From: JBLNCE01 sp050260415
GTDB taxonomy: Bacteria; Bacillota; UBA4882; JAAYXC01
Reading direction: 5' to 3'
Length of the DNA: 35,844 nt
NCBI GenBank assembly: GCA_050260415.1
Contig: JBLNCE010000156.1
Location: forward strand, 1 to 35,844
The position numbers and the translations under genes were made by a program. The notes beneath the pieces are model-generated. The model had not been told where the DNA came from, searched no databases, and was given only the letters and a program-made list of their open reading frames with translations. Positions 15,949 to 23,929 of this stretch are shown here, piece by piece (positions within the stretch are counted from its first letter, which is position 1; each line of letters starts with the position of its first letter).

Positions 15949-16947
15949 TTATTCAAGGCAATACACCCCCCCGTCCCCCACCGGCACCATGGGGATAGGG
16001 TCGATGGCGATCCCGTTTCGGCGGGCGACTTTCTTGATCAGGATCAGGTTAACCACCGGGACCCCTCGCGCGGCGAAGTCATGGATCAGCGAGCGGTCCC
16101 TTTTTTGCTCCGGAGCCGGGAGATGCAAGATCAGCCCGTCGGGCAGGGCCAGAAAGGTCACGATTTCCCCCGAGAAGGTCCGGCTGGCGCCCAGGTTGAC
16201 AAAACAGCCGATCCGCCGCCCCGCCGCGGCTTGGTCGTAAGCCGCCCGGCATCGGCTTATCCCCTCTTGCCGCGTGGAAACGGACAGCACGGGCAGGGCA
16301 AGGCGTTCTAGAAGCCGATCGAACGGCGGCCGCTCCCGGCGGAAGAGACCCACCTTGCCCGAGCTGCCGTGCAGGTCGAGCAGGAGGGCGGCGGGCTTGT
16401 ACGGCAGCAGACCGCGTTCGCTCAAGAAGCCGAGCATGTCCACGAGGGTAAAGCGGGGGATATTCGCGCCGTAAGGCGAAGCGCCGACCGAGTAGATCAG
16501 CACGGGTTCCAGTTCCATCACCTTGGCCGAGGCCAGGCAGGCCACGATCAGGGAAGGAAACGATCCGGTCGCGCCGATGGCGATGACGTCGCCCCGCTGC
16601 AGGCCGATCGTCTTGAAATATCGTACGAACAGGGCGGCCCAATTTGGGTTGGTCGTCGTGCGCTTGACAGTGAGCGAGCCGAAACAGGTGGTGAGCTCGG
16701 AGAACGGCGCACCGATCATGCCGGTCCCATTTGGATCCAGGACGGGGTCAATCGGGATGCCCAGGCTGGACCGCATGGTTTTAATCGCTTCGAGGCACGC
16801 CCGCGTGAGTTGGGCCGCGGCGATCTGCTGGTCGTGGTAAGTTGTGAAACGGCCGGCCTCCGCCTTGGCATCCGCTGATGGGGCCACCGTCGCGGCCGCC
16901 AAGAACATGGCCAGTGCAAATACGATTCTTATCCGCCGCGCGGGCAT
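15949..16947 (-). CDS. poly-gamma-glutamate system protein (PgsW-like)
   Basis: The 332-residue protein starts with a signal sequence or membrane anchor (MPARRIRIVFALAMFLAAA). Conserved blocks are DPNGTGMIG, SLTVKRTTTNPNWAAL, GATGSFPSLIVACLA and SVGASPYGAN, which I recognise from the family annotated as poly-gamma-glutamate system protein. In other genomes this family accompanies poly-gamma-glutamate synthesis genes; none is here. The ATG at 16947 has AGAGGTG ahead of it and starts the signal peptide. The gene is convergent with purE and divergent from the riboswitch-controlled pur operon. Biochemical role unknown. Confidence 0.75.
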   Translation of the reverse strand: MPARRIRIVFALAMFLAAATVAPSADAKAEAGRFTTYHDQQIAAAQLTRACLEAIKTMRSSLGIPIDPVLDPNGTGMIGAPFSELTTCFGSLTVKRTTTNPNWAALFVRYFKTIGLQRGDVIAIGATGSFPSLIVACLASAKVMELEPVLIYSVGASPYGANIPRFTLVDMLGFLSERGLLPYKPAALLLDLHGSSGKVGLFRRERPPFDRLLERLALPVLSVSTRQEGISRCRAAYDQAAAGRRIGCFVNLGASRTFSGEIVTFLALPDGLILHLPAPEQKRDRSLIHDFAARGVPVVNLILIKKVARRNGIAIDPIPMVPVGDGGVYCLE

Positions 16948-17095
16948 ACGGTGCACCTCTTTTTTTCGTCTTCCATGGTGGTCGCTCAATTGGACGGCTT
17001 CACCGCGGAAAAAGTTCACCGATCCTGATGCAAGCTCAAGCGGGGAAGGTACACAGTTCTGCTACGCCGCGCACCATGCGCAATCCTTCATTTGG
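16948..17095. other. divergent intergenic region, no gene seen
   Basis: Between the pgsW-like start and the pur promoter there is no supportable coding frame. A convincing minus-strand promoter for the pgsW-like gene was not found by eye. The rest of the 433-base gap up to purB is filled by the promoter, riboswitch and terminator listed separately. Confidence 0.5.
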
Positions 17096-17124
17096 TTGAC
17101 ACTCCCGTCCCGCTTTGGTATCAT
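17096..17124 (+). promoter_or_regulatory. promoter of the purB operon
   Basis: TTGACA (17096-17101), a 17-base spacer and TATCAT (17119-17124) form a near-consensus vegetative promoter. The transcript would begin near 17131 and carry the riboswitch as its leader. Confidence 0.85.
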
Positions 17125-17165
17125 TAACGTGTGACAAATACATACCACCCTTTTCATGGGGAGAG

Positions 17166-17290
17166 AAAGTGCGCCTAGGGTTCCGCCCTCCGTAGCCGCT
17201 CCCGGCCGGCGAAGGAGGGGCCCGGACCAAGTGGCGCAGGCACCGAGCTTGCGGAGGTGCTACACCGTAGAGGGATAAAAACCCGGGCGG
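17166..17290 (+). promoter_or_regulatory. ykkC-family riboswitch, probably the PRPP subtype
   Basis: Conserved ykkC blocks occur in order: CTAGGGTTCCG (17175-17185), CCGGACCAA (17222-17230), the hairpin segment GGTGCTACACC (17256-17266), and GGGATAAAAACCCGGG (17272-17287). The ykkC scaffold has subtypes for guanidine, ppGpp, PRPP and nucleotide diphosphates. The PRPP subtype precedes de novo purine genes in Clostridia-related bacteria, and here the first gene is purB, so PRPP is the most likely ligand. A terminator follows at once, so ligand binding would favour read-through. The class is clear from the motifs; the ligand is inferred from context. Confidence 0.85.
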
Positions 17291-17320
17291 ATAGGTTTCG
17301 TTTCGACCTATCCGTTTTTT
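17288..17320 (+). terminator. riboswitch-controlled intrinsic terminator
   Basis: CGGATAGGT (17288-17296) pairs with ACCTATCCG (17306-17314), followed by six T residues. Its 5' arm begins within the last bases of the aptamer, so aptamer closure and terminator formation compete. It lies 60 bases before the purB start. Confidence 0.9.
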
Positions 17321-17342
17321 GTTTTCGTAACAATCGATCGCC

Positions 17343-17358
17343 GTGGGCTTCAGCCCGC
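17343..17358. repeat. small palindrome with TTCA loop before purB
   Basis: GTGGGC-TTCA-GCCCGC forms a short hairpin 9 bases ahead of the purB ribosome site. A close relative with the same GGCTTCAGCC core lies at 25339-25358 between purC and purD, suggesting a dispersed palindrome. Confidence 0.5.
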
Positions 17359-17380
17359 AGTGGCGCGGGAGGGCCGAGTC

Positions 17381-18781
17381 TTGCAGCGTGACGTCTTTGC
17401 CAATCTGAGCCCCCTGGATCACCGTTACTACGCGAGCAATCCGGAGCTTTTCGAGGAACTGGCGGAATACCTGAGCGAGAACGCTTTTGTCCGGTATCAG
17501 CTCCAGGTGGAGGCGGCGCTGGCTCGCGCGCTGTCCCGGCGGGGTCTCTGCCCCGGCGAGGCCGCGGCGGAGATCGCGCGCGCTTGCGCCGAGGTTTCAC
17601 CGGAGGAAGTCTACGCGGAAGAGGAACTGACCCACCACAATGTCCGCGCGCTGGTCAACTGCATCCAGCGCCGGGTGGCGGCGAGCGCGAGACCGTTCGT
17701 GCACCTGACCGCGACTTCCGTCGACATCCTCGACACGGCCAATGCCTTGCGCCTGCGCCGCGTCACGGAGTGCACCGTGTTGCCGCGCGCCGCGGGCTTG
17801 CTCCGGGTCCTGATCGACCTGGCGCGCCGCGAAAGGGATACGGTCCAGGTCGGGCGGACCCATGGCCAGCATGCGGTGCCGATCACTTTCGGCTTTGCCA
17901 TGGCGCAATATGTCGCCCGTCTGGGCGGACGGATCGAGGCGATCGCCGGCACGGCCCGAGAGTTGCGCGGCAAGATGTCGGGGGCGGTCGGCGCCTACAA
18001 CGCCAGCGCTTTGTTCTTTCCGGACCCGGAAAGCTTCGAGGAAGAGGTCTTGGCCGAACTCGGCCTCAGACCGGCCCCGATCTCCACGCAGATCGTACCG
18101 CCCGAATACGTTCTCGACCACTTGCACGCCCTGGTCTCGACGTTCGGGGTCCTGGCCAACCTGGCCGACGATCTCCGCCATCTGCAGCGCACGGAGATCG
18201 GGGAAGTCGCCGAGGCTTTTGCCGCCACGCAGGTCGGCTCCTCGACCATGCCGCACAAGCGCAATCCCTGGAACTTTGAACACGTGAAAAGCCTCTGGAA
18301 GGAATTTACCCCCAGGATCCTCACGCATTACCAGGATCAGATCTCCGAGCATCAGCGCGACCTCACGAACTCCGCGTCGAGCCGGTTCATCCCGGAGATC
18401 GTGGCCGGGCTCGCGGCGGCCGTGGACCGCCTGACCAAGATCATGAGCCGTCTGGTCGTCGATCGGGAACGCATGCAGGCCAATCTGGCCCTGACCCGGG
18501 AGACGGTGATCGCGGAACCGCTCTATATCCTCTTGGCCTACCTCGGCGAGCCGAAGGCCCATGAAACAGTGCGCCTCCTCACGTTGGAGGCCGAGGAAAA
18601 AGGCCTTACTTTGCGGCAGTTGCTTGTCGGGCAACCCGAACGTTTTCCGTTCTTGCGGGAGATGAACGAAACGCAGCGGTTGTTCCTGGCCGAGCCGGAA
18701 CGATACATCGGGCGGGCGGCGGCCAAGACGGAGGCCGTGTGCGCGGCGTGGGAGAAACGACTTGTGGAGATGGGTTTGTAG
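17381..18781 (+). CDS. purB: adenylosuccinate lyase
   Basis: The 466-residue fumarase-superfamily enzyme acts twice in purine synthesis, forming AICAR and AMP. The substrate-binding signature GSSTMPHKRNP is at 286-296, with THGQHAVPITFG and the TSVDILDTANALRLRR segment also conserved. The start is TTG at 17381, 7 bases after GGGAGGG, giving MQRDVFANLSPLDHRYY; the GTG at 17360 precedes that ribosome site. It is the first gene behind the riboswitch. Confidence 0.94.
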   Translation: MQRDVFANLSPLDHRYYASNPELFEELAEYLSENAFVRYQLQVEAALARALSRRGLCPGEAAAEIARACAEVSPEEVYAEEELTHHNVRALVNCIQRRVAASARPFVHLTATSVDILDTANALRLRRVTECTVLPRAAGLLRVLIDLARRERDTVQVGRTHGQHAVPITFGFAMAQYVARLGGRIEAIAGTARELRGKMSGAVGAYNASALFFPDPESFEEEVLAELGLRPAPISTQIVPPEYVLDHLHALVSTFGVLANLADDLRHLQRTEIGEVAEAFAATQVGSSTMPHKRNPWNFEHVKSLWKEFTPRILTHYQDQISEHQRDLTNSASSRFIPEIVAGLAAAVDRLTKIMSRLVVDRERMQANLALTRETVIAEPLYILLAYLGEPKAHETVRLLTLEAEEKGLTLRQLLVGQPERFPFLREMNETQRLFLAEPERYIGRAAAKTEAVCAAWEKRLVEMGL

Positions 18782-18800
18782 TAGAGGCGTGAGGTAAAAA

Positions 18801-18865
18801 GGCAAAAGGCAAGAGGCAAAAGGCAAGAGGTAATAAGGCAAGAGGTAATAAGGCAAGAGGCAAGA
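18801..18865 (+). repeat. heptamer tandem repeat GGCAAGA/GGCAAAA/GGTAATA
   Basis: Nine 7-base units (GGCAAAA, GGCAAGA, GGCAAAA, GGCAAGA, GGTAATA, GGCAAGA, GGTAATA, GGCAAGA, GGCAAGA) lie head to tail with two single-base slips. The tract lies between purB and purF, opposite in orientation to the CTCATGC tract at 19003. Confidence 0.85.
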
Positions 18866-18952
18866 GGGGTAAGGCTTGAGGCCGGAGGCGGGAGGTTTGG
18901 GGCAGGTTCGAGGGAAAGGCATCCGGCCCATTCTGCGACGAGGTGTTGCTTA

Positions 18953-20440
18953 ATGAGATATAAGACAACTTTGCGAGTAGCGCGGCCGAGAACGAAAGAT
19001 CCCTCATGCCTCGCGCCTCATGCCTCATGCCTCCTTGACGAGCCCCGCGAGGAGTGCGGTGTCTTCGGCGTCTACGCGGACGAACCGGGCTTGGACGTGG
19101 CGCACCAGGCCTTTTACGGTTTGCTGGGATTGCAGCATCGCGGCCAGGAGAGCGCCGGCATCGCGGTGACGGACGGGACGCGGATCCTTTGCCACAAGAA
19201 TATGGGACTGGTCCGGTCCGCTTTCCGCACGGAGGACCTCAAGGCGCTGACCGGATTCGCCGCCGTCGGCCACGTGCGTTATTCGACGAGCGGCCAGAGT
19301 TCACTGGCCAACGCCCAGCCCATGGTGGCGCGTTTTTCCCGGGGCACCATCGCCATCGCCCACAATGGCAACCTGGCCAACGCCGAGCACCTCTTGACCG
19401 AACTCGAGTTGGAAGGCTCGGTCTTCCAATCCACTTCCGATACGGAGGTCATTCTCAATCTCCTGGCCCGGTTCCCCCGCGACTCGTTCCGCGAGGCTCT
19501 GCGTAAGACCTGTGCCAAGCTGATCGGTTCCTATTCTTTGGTCATGCTCACGCGCGACGCTCTGTACGGGGTTCGCGATCCCCACGGCAACCGGCCGCTC
19601 TGCCTAGGCAAGCTGGACGGCGCCTACCTGCTGGCCTCGGAGAGCGCCGCTTTTTCCTCGATCGGGGGGAGTTTCCTCCGTGATGTGGCCCCGGGCGAAC
19701 TGGTCGTCATCGACCGTGACGGCCTGCACAGCGAGGAATTGCTGCCGTCGGTCCGCCACGCCACCTGCGCCATGGAATACATCTATTTTGCCAGGCCGGA
19801 CAGTGTTATCGACGGCCGCTCCGTGCACGAAGTCCGCAAGGAACTAGGCCGCGAACTGGCGAGGGCGTATCCCATCGAGGCCGACGTGGTGGTGCCGGTT
19901 CCGGACAGCGGCTACTCGACCGCCATCGGCTTTGCCGGCGAAGCGGGTTTGCCGCTTGACATCGGCTTGATCGCCAACCGGTACGTGGGGCGAACCTTTA
20001 TCCAACCCCATCAGGACCTGCGCAAACAGGGCGTTACCATCAAGCTCTCGCCGATCGAGGCCGTGCTCCGGGGCAAGCGGGTGGTCATCATCGATGACTC
20101 GATCGTCCGCGGCACGACGACGAGTATCCTGATCAAGCTCCTGCGTGGCGCCGGCGCCCGCGAGGTCCATATGTACGTGAGTTCGCCGCCGTACGCCAAT
20201 CCATGCTACTACGGCATCGATGTACCGGGCAAGCGCGAGCTGATCGCCTCATCCCATACGGTGGAGGAGATCCGCCGCTTTATCAACGCTGACACCCTGC
20301 ATTACCTGACCCCGGAGAGTCTCACCCGCGCCATCGGCCGGGGCGGGGACCAGCTTTGCCTGGCATGTTTCACGGGGGACTACCCGATCGTGTTGCCCGA
20401 AGAGGGGCGGGACAAGAATCGTCTAGAGAAGAAGGGTTGA
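18953..20440 (+). CDS. purF: amidophosphoribosyltransferase
   Basis: The 495-residue enzyme starts purine synthesis by making phosphoribosylamine from PRPP and glutamine. The N-terminal-nucleophile domain begins at Cys35 (EECGVFGVY), after a propeptide that must be removed. The PRPP motif is VVIIDDSIVRGTT. Cys272, Cys418, Cys469 and Cys472 match the four [4Fe-4S] ligands of the B. subtilis enzyme in spacing. ATG 18953 is chosen because GAGGTG lies 7 bases upstream and the only later in-frame alternative, TTG 18971, has no ribosome site. The 34-residue propeptide is long (about 11 in B. subtilis) and is partly encoded by a heptamer repeat. Confidence 0.94.
   Translation: MRYKTTLRVARPRTKDPSCLAPHASCLLDEPREECGVFGVYADEPGLDVAHQAFYGLLGLQHRGQESAGIAVTDGTRILCHKNMGLVRSAFRTEDLKALTGFAAVGHVRYSTSGQSSLANAQPMVARFSRGTIAIAHNGNLANAEHLLTELELEGSVFQSTSDTEVILNLLARFPRDSFREALRKTCAKLIGSYSLVMLTRDALYGVRDPHGNRPLCLGKLDGAYLLASESAAFSSIGGSFLRDVAPGELVVIDRDGLHSEELLPSVRHATCAMEYIYFARPDSVIDGRSVHEVRKELGRELARAYPIEADVVVPVPDSGYSTAIGFAGEAGLPLDIGLIANRYVGRTFIQPHQDLRKQGVTIKLSPIEAVLRGKRVVIIDDSIVRGTTTSILIKLLRGAGAREVHMYVSSPPYANPCYYGIDVPGKRELIASSHTVEEIRRFINADTLHYLTPESLTRAIGRGGDQLCLACFTGDYPIVLPEEGRDKNRLEKKG
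19003..19037 (+). repeat. heptamer repeat CTCATGC inside the purF propeptide
   Basis: Five 7-base units (CTCATGC, CTCGCGC, CTCATGC, CTCATGC, CTCCTTG) run within the first codons of purF, encoding about PSCLAPHASCLL. In reverse complement the unit is GCATGAG, related to the GGCAAGA tract at 18801-18865. Confidence 0.8.
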
Positions 20441-20443
20441 GCG

Positions 20444-21466
20444 ATGGGATGGACGTATCGCGCGGCCGGGGTGGACATCGAAGCCGCCTCGACGCTAAAG
20501 GACCGCATCAAGGGATTCGCCCGGGCCACTTTTGGGCCGGAGGTCTTGAGCGAGATCGGCAGTTTCGGCGGGCTCTTCGCCCTCCCGGGAGGTTACCGGG
20601 AGCCGGTCCTGGTGGCCAGCACCGACGGGGTGGGAACCAAACTCAAGTTGGCTTCCATGGCCGGCAAGCACGACACGGTCGGCGCGGATCTCGTGAACCA
20701 TTGCATCAACGACATCACGGTGCAGGGAGCGCGCCCGCTGTTCTTTCTCGACTATTTGGCCACCGGCCGCCTGGCGCCCGCGGTGGTCGAGGCGGTAATC
20801 GGCGGTCTCTCAGAGGCCTGCCGGGCCGGGGGCTGCGCCTTGCTCGGCGGAGAGACGGCCGAGATGCCCGGGATGTACGCGGACGGCGACTATGACCTGG
20901 CCGGGACCATCGTGGGCCTGGTCGAAAAGGCCGCAATCCTGCCCAGGCCCGGCATTGAGGCGGGGGATACGATCCTGGGTCTGGCCTCAAACGGCCTCCA
21001 TACGAACGGATACTCCCTGGTCCGGAGGCTGTGCTTGGATGACCTGGGGCTCGGGCTGGATGACTACGTGCCGGAACTGGGCACCGAGTTGGGCACGGAA
21101 CTGCTTCGCACGCATCGCAACTACGCGCCGCTGGTGAGGCCGCTGCTCGACGCGGATCTCGTCAAGGCGCTGGTCCACCTTACCGGCGGCGGTTATCAGG
21201 GCAATATCCCCCGGGTTCTTCCGGACGGCCTGGGGGTAAGGATAGACCCGCGCGGTTGGCCGGTCCAGCCGATCTTCGAGTTTCTCGCGGACCAGGGAGC
21301 GATCGAGCGCGAGGAGATGTATCGCACCTTCAACATGGGTCTCGGGATGTTGCTGATTGCCTCCCCGGAAAAGGCGGACGAGATCCGTTCCCGCCTCGCG
21401 GCGCTCGGGGAAGAGGTCTATACGGCCGGGGCCGTGGTCGACGGAGAAGGTGTGGAGATAAGATGA
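20444..21466 (+). CDS. purM: phosphoribosylformylglycinamidine cyclo-ligase
   Basis: The 340-residue AIR synthetase closes FGAM to AIR with ATP. ASTDGVGTKLKLA (near 64), DLVNHCINDITVQGARPLFFLDY and GGETAEMPGMY are the family signatures, and THRNYAPLVRPLL and NMGLGMLL lie in the C-terminal half. The ATG comes 3 bases after the purF stop, with GAAGGG upstream. Its end overlaps purN by 4 bases. Confidence 0.95.
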   Translation: MGWTYRAAGVDIEAASTLKDRIKGFARATFGPEVLSEIGSFGGLFALPGGYREPVLVASTDGVGTKLKLASMAGKHDTVGADLVNHCINDITVQGARPLFFLDYLATGRLAPAVVEAVIGGLSEACRAGGCALLGGETAEMPGMYADGDYDLAGTIVGLVEKAAILPRPGIEAGDTILGLASNGLHTNGYSLVRRLCLDDLGLGLDDYVPELGTELGTELLRTHRNYAPLVRPLLDADLVKALVHLTGGGYQGNIPRVLPDGLGVRIDPRGWPVQPIFEFLADQGAIEREEMYRTFNMGLGMLLIASPEKADEIRSRLAALGEEVYTAGAVVDGEGVEIR

Positions 21467-22086
21467 ATGCACGGCTGCGCGTGGCGGTGCTCGTCTCGGG
21501 AAACGGTTCGAATCTGCAGGCCTTGCTGGACGGCGCCGGCGACGCGGCGGAGTTCGCTTTGGTGCTGTCCAACAAACCCGAGGCTTACGCCCTCGAACGC
21601 GCGGCGCGGGCCGGCGTGCCCGTCGCGATCGTGCGCTACGAGGATTACCCGGATCGGAAAGCTTTCAGCCGGGCGATTATGGCAGAGATGCAGGCGCGCG
21701 GGATCGACCTCATCTGTCTGGCCGGTTTCAACCGGATCCTGGACCGGATGCTGATCGACGCCTACCCCATGCGGATCATGAACACGCATCCCGCGCTCCT
21801 GCCGGCCTTTGGGGGAAAAGGCATGTACGGCCGCCATGTCCATGAGGCCGTCCTCGCCTCCGGCGCCAGGTTGAGCGGCGCCACGGTGCACTTCGTCACG
21901 CCGGAGACCGATGCGGGGCCGATCATTCTGCAGGCGGCCGTGCCGGTCATGGATGACGACACGCCGGCGAGCCTGGCGGCCAGGGTGCTCCAGACCGAGC
22001 ACCGCCTCTATCCGGCGGCGGTGGGCCTCTTTGCCGCGGGACGTCTGCGGGTGGAGGGAAATCGGGTCAGGATCCTGGGGGAGTGA
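21463..22086 (+). CDS. purN: phosphoribosylglycinamide formyltransferase (folate-dependent)
   Basis: The 207-residue enzyme transfers a formyl group from 10-formyltetrahydrofolate to GAR. SGNGSNLQALL is at the N-terminus. NTHPALLPAFGG holds the catalytic Asn and His and PETDAGPII the catalytic Asp. The true start is the ATG in an ATGA overlap with the purM stop, after GGAG; a longer upstream frame is antiparallel noise inside purM. Confidence 0.95.
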   Translation: MNARLRVAVLVSGNGSNLQALLDGAGDAAEFALVLSNKPEAYALERAARAGVPVAIVRYEDYPDRKAFSRAIMAEMQARGIDLICLAGFNRILDRMLIDAYPMRIMNTHPALLPAFGGKGMYGRHVHEAVLASGARLSGATVHFVTPETDAGPIILQAAVPVMDDDTPASLAARVLQTEHRLYPAAVGLFAAGRLRVEGNRVRILGE

Positions 22087-22209
22087 AGGAAAAGCCCTGT
22101 GTCTGTTCACTAAAGGCCCTATCTTCGCAAGAGAGGCAATCAACCCTGACCGGGGTGAGTTCAAACGGTTCTCGTCGTTTGAGGTGAAGCTTCGCTAGCC
22201 TTATTCGGA

Positions 22210-22288
22210 AAGATCGGGGTCGGAATCGGTATCGGGATCGAACAGAAAATCTCGATCGATTCCGATAGCGACCCCGATCCGACCCCGA
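22210..22288. repeat. inverted arms of hexamer repeats upstream of purH
   Basis: Left arm (about 22210-22240) consists of GGGGTC/GGAATC/GGTATC/GGGATC units; right arm (about 22250-22288) consists of GATTCC/GATAGC/GACCCC/GATCCG units, the inverse. Only about 10 bases separate the arms, so an imperfect stem of about 30 bp is possible. Same design as the element before carA. Confidence 0.75.
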
Positions 22289-22334
22289 AATGTAAGGGAT
22301 AATCGCTTAGTCAGCGCCTAAGGAGGTTTTCCCC

Positions 22335-23885
22335 ATGATCCACATCAAACGGGCATTGCTCAGCACCTCGGACAAGCGGGGGCTGGTGGAACTGGCCCAG
22401 GGCCTGGTCCGGCACGGCGTGCGGCTGATCTCGACCGGCGGTACTTATACCGCCTTGCGGCAAGCCGGCTTGGCGGTGGCGTACATCTCCGAGGTGACCG
22501 GCTTTCCGGAGATCCTGGACGGCCGGGTCAAGACGCTCCACCCGGCGATTCACGGCGGCTTATTGGCCAAGCGTGACGATGCCAAACACCGGGCCCAGCT
22601 CAAGGAAGCCGGAATCGAGCCCATCGACCTCGTGGTGGTCAACCTCTATCCCTTTGCGGCCACCGTGGCCAAACCGGGCGTCACCATGGAGGAAGCGATC
22701 GAGAACATCGACATCGGCGGGCCGAGCATGATCCGCTCCGCGGCCAAGAACCATGCCGATGTGGTGGTACTCGTCGACCCCGAGGCTTATCCCGCGCTGC
22801 TCGCGGAGCTTGATGCGCACGGCGGCCGGGTGAGCCGGGAGTTTGCCCGCCGGCGGGCTGTGGAGGCCTTTGCGCATACCGCCGGTTATGACGCGGCGAT
22901 TCACAAATACCTTGCGGCCGGCATGGATCTATTCCCCCAGGTCCTCGACCTCCGTTTCGAAAAGGTCCAGGATCTGCGCTATGGAGAGAATCCCCACCAG
23001 CGCGCGGCCTTCTACCGCGAGCCCGGCTTCCGCGGTCTGGGTCTGCCCGCGGCGCGGCAATTGCAGGGTAAGGAACTGTCGTATAACAACATCAACGACG
23101 CCAATACCGCGCTGGAATTGGCCGCCGAGTTCACCGCCCCAGCCGTGGCGGCAATCAAGCATGCCAACCCGTGCGGCGTGGGCACTGGTCCGGATCTCCT
23201 GACCGCGTTCCGCCGGGCATACGACTCCGACCCGGTTTCGATCTTCGGCGGCATCATCGCGGTCAACCGCGAACTCGACGAAGCGGCCGCGGCCGCCATG
23301 GCGGATTTGTTCCTGGAAGTGATCGTCGCCCCATCCTATAGCGCCGCGGCTCTGTCCGTCCTGGCCGCGAAGAAGAACCTGCGCCTCCTGCAGTTACCTT
23401 TCCCCGATCCGGCGGTGGCGCTCTCCGCGGGCCTGGATCTGCGAAAGGTCTCAGGCGGCCTCCTATTGCAGGACCTCGATCGCGCGGACTATACCGAGGC
23501 GGATCTGACCGTCAAGACCAAGCGGGTCCCGACCCAGTCCGAACTGGCTGAACTGGCCCAGGCCTGGAAAGTCGTCAAGTACGTCAAGTCCAATGCCATC
23601 GTGCTCTGGCGCGACGGGGGCACGGTGGGCGTGGGCGCTGGGCAGATGAACCGCGTCGGCGCGGCCCGGATCGCCATCGAGCAAGCCGGCGCAAAAGCCC
23701 GGGGCGCCGTCCTGGCATCGGACGCCTTTTTCCCCATGCCGGACACGGTCGAGGAAGCGGCCAAGGCCGGCGTCACCGCCATTATCCAACCCGGCGGCTC
23801 CATCAAGGACGCTGAATCCATTGCCGCCGCCGATCGGGCTGGTATGGCGATGGTCTTCACCGGCGTGCGGCATTTTCGGCATTAG
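22335..23885 (+). CDS. purH: bifunctional AICAR transformylase / IMP cyclohydrolase
   Basis: The 516-residue enzyme performs the last two steps to IMP. The N-terminal MGS-like cyclohydrolase domain has STSDKRGL, STGGTYTAL and DGRVKTLHPAIHGGLLA; the C-terminal transformylase has QGKELSYNN and AAIKHANPCGVGTG with the catalytic Lys-His pair, then VKYVKSNAIV and DAFFPMPDTVE. The ATG is preceded by AAGGAGG. A 248-base gap with an inverted hexamer element separates it from purN. Confidence 0.95.
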   Translation: MIHIKRALLSTSDKRGLVELAQGLVRHGVRLISTGGTYTALRQAGLAVAYISEVTGFPEILDGRVKTLHPAIHGGLLAKRDDAKHRAQLKEAGIEPIDLVVVNLYPFAATVAKPGVTMEEAIENIDIGGPSMIRSAAKNHADVVVLVDPEAYPALLAELDAHGGRVSREFARRRAVEAFAHTAGYDAAIHKYLAAGMDLFPQVLDLRFEKVQDLRYGENPHQRAAFYREPGFRGLGLPAARQLQGKELSYNNINDANTALELAAEFTAPAVAAIKHANPCGVGTGPDLLTAFRRAYDSDPVSIFGGIIAVNRELDEAAAAAMADLFLEVIVAPSYSAAALSVLAAKKNLRLLQLPFPDPAVALSAGLDLRKVSGGLLLQDLDRADYTEADLTVKTKRVPTQSELAELAQAWKVVKYVKSNAIVLWRDGGTVGVGAGQMNRVGAARIAIEQAGAKARGAVLASDAFFPMPDTVEEAAKAGVTAIIQPGGSIKDAESIAAADRAGMAMVFTGVRHFRH

Positions 23886-23929
23886 GATCGACCATAGACA
23901 GGATGCAAATGGCAGAATGAGGTGAGTTC

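Noticed and set aside
16948..17165. Guanine riboswitch in tandem with the ykkC element
   Set aside because: The conserved purine-aptamer core (TATA...GGGTTTCTACC pattern) is not present in the leader or upstream of it.
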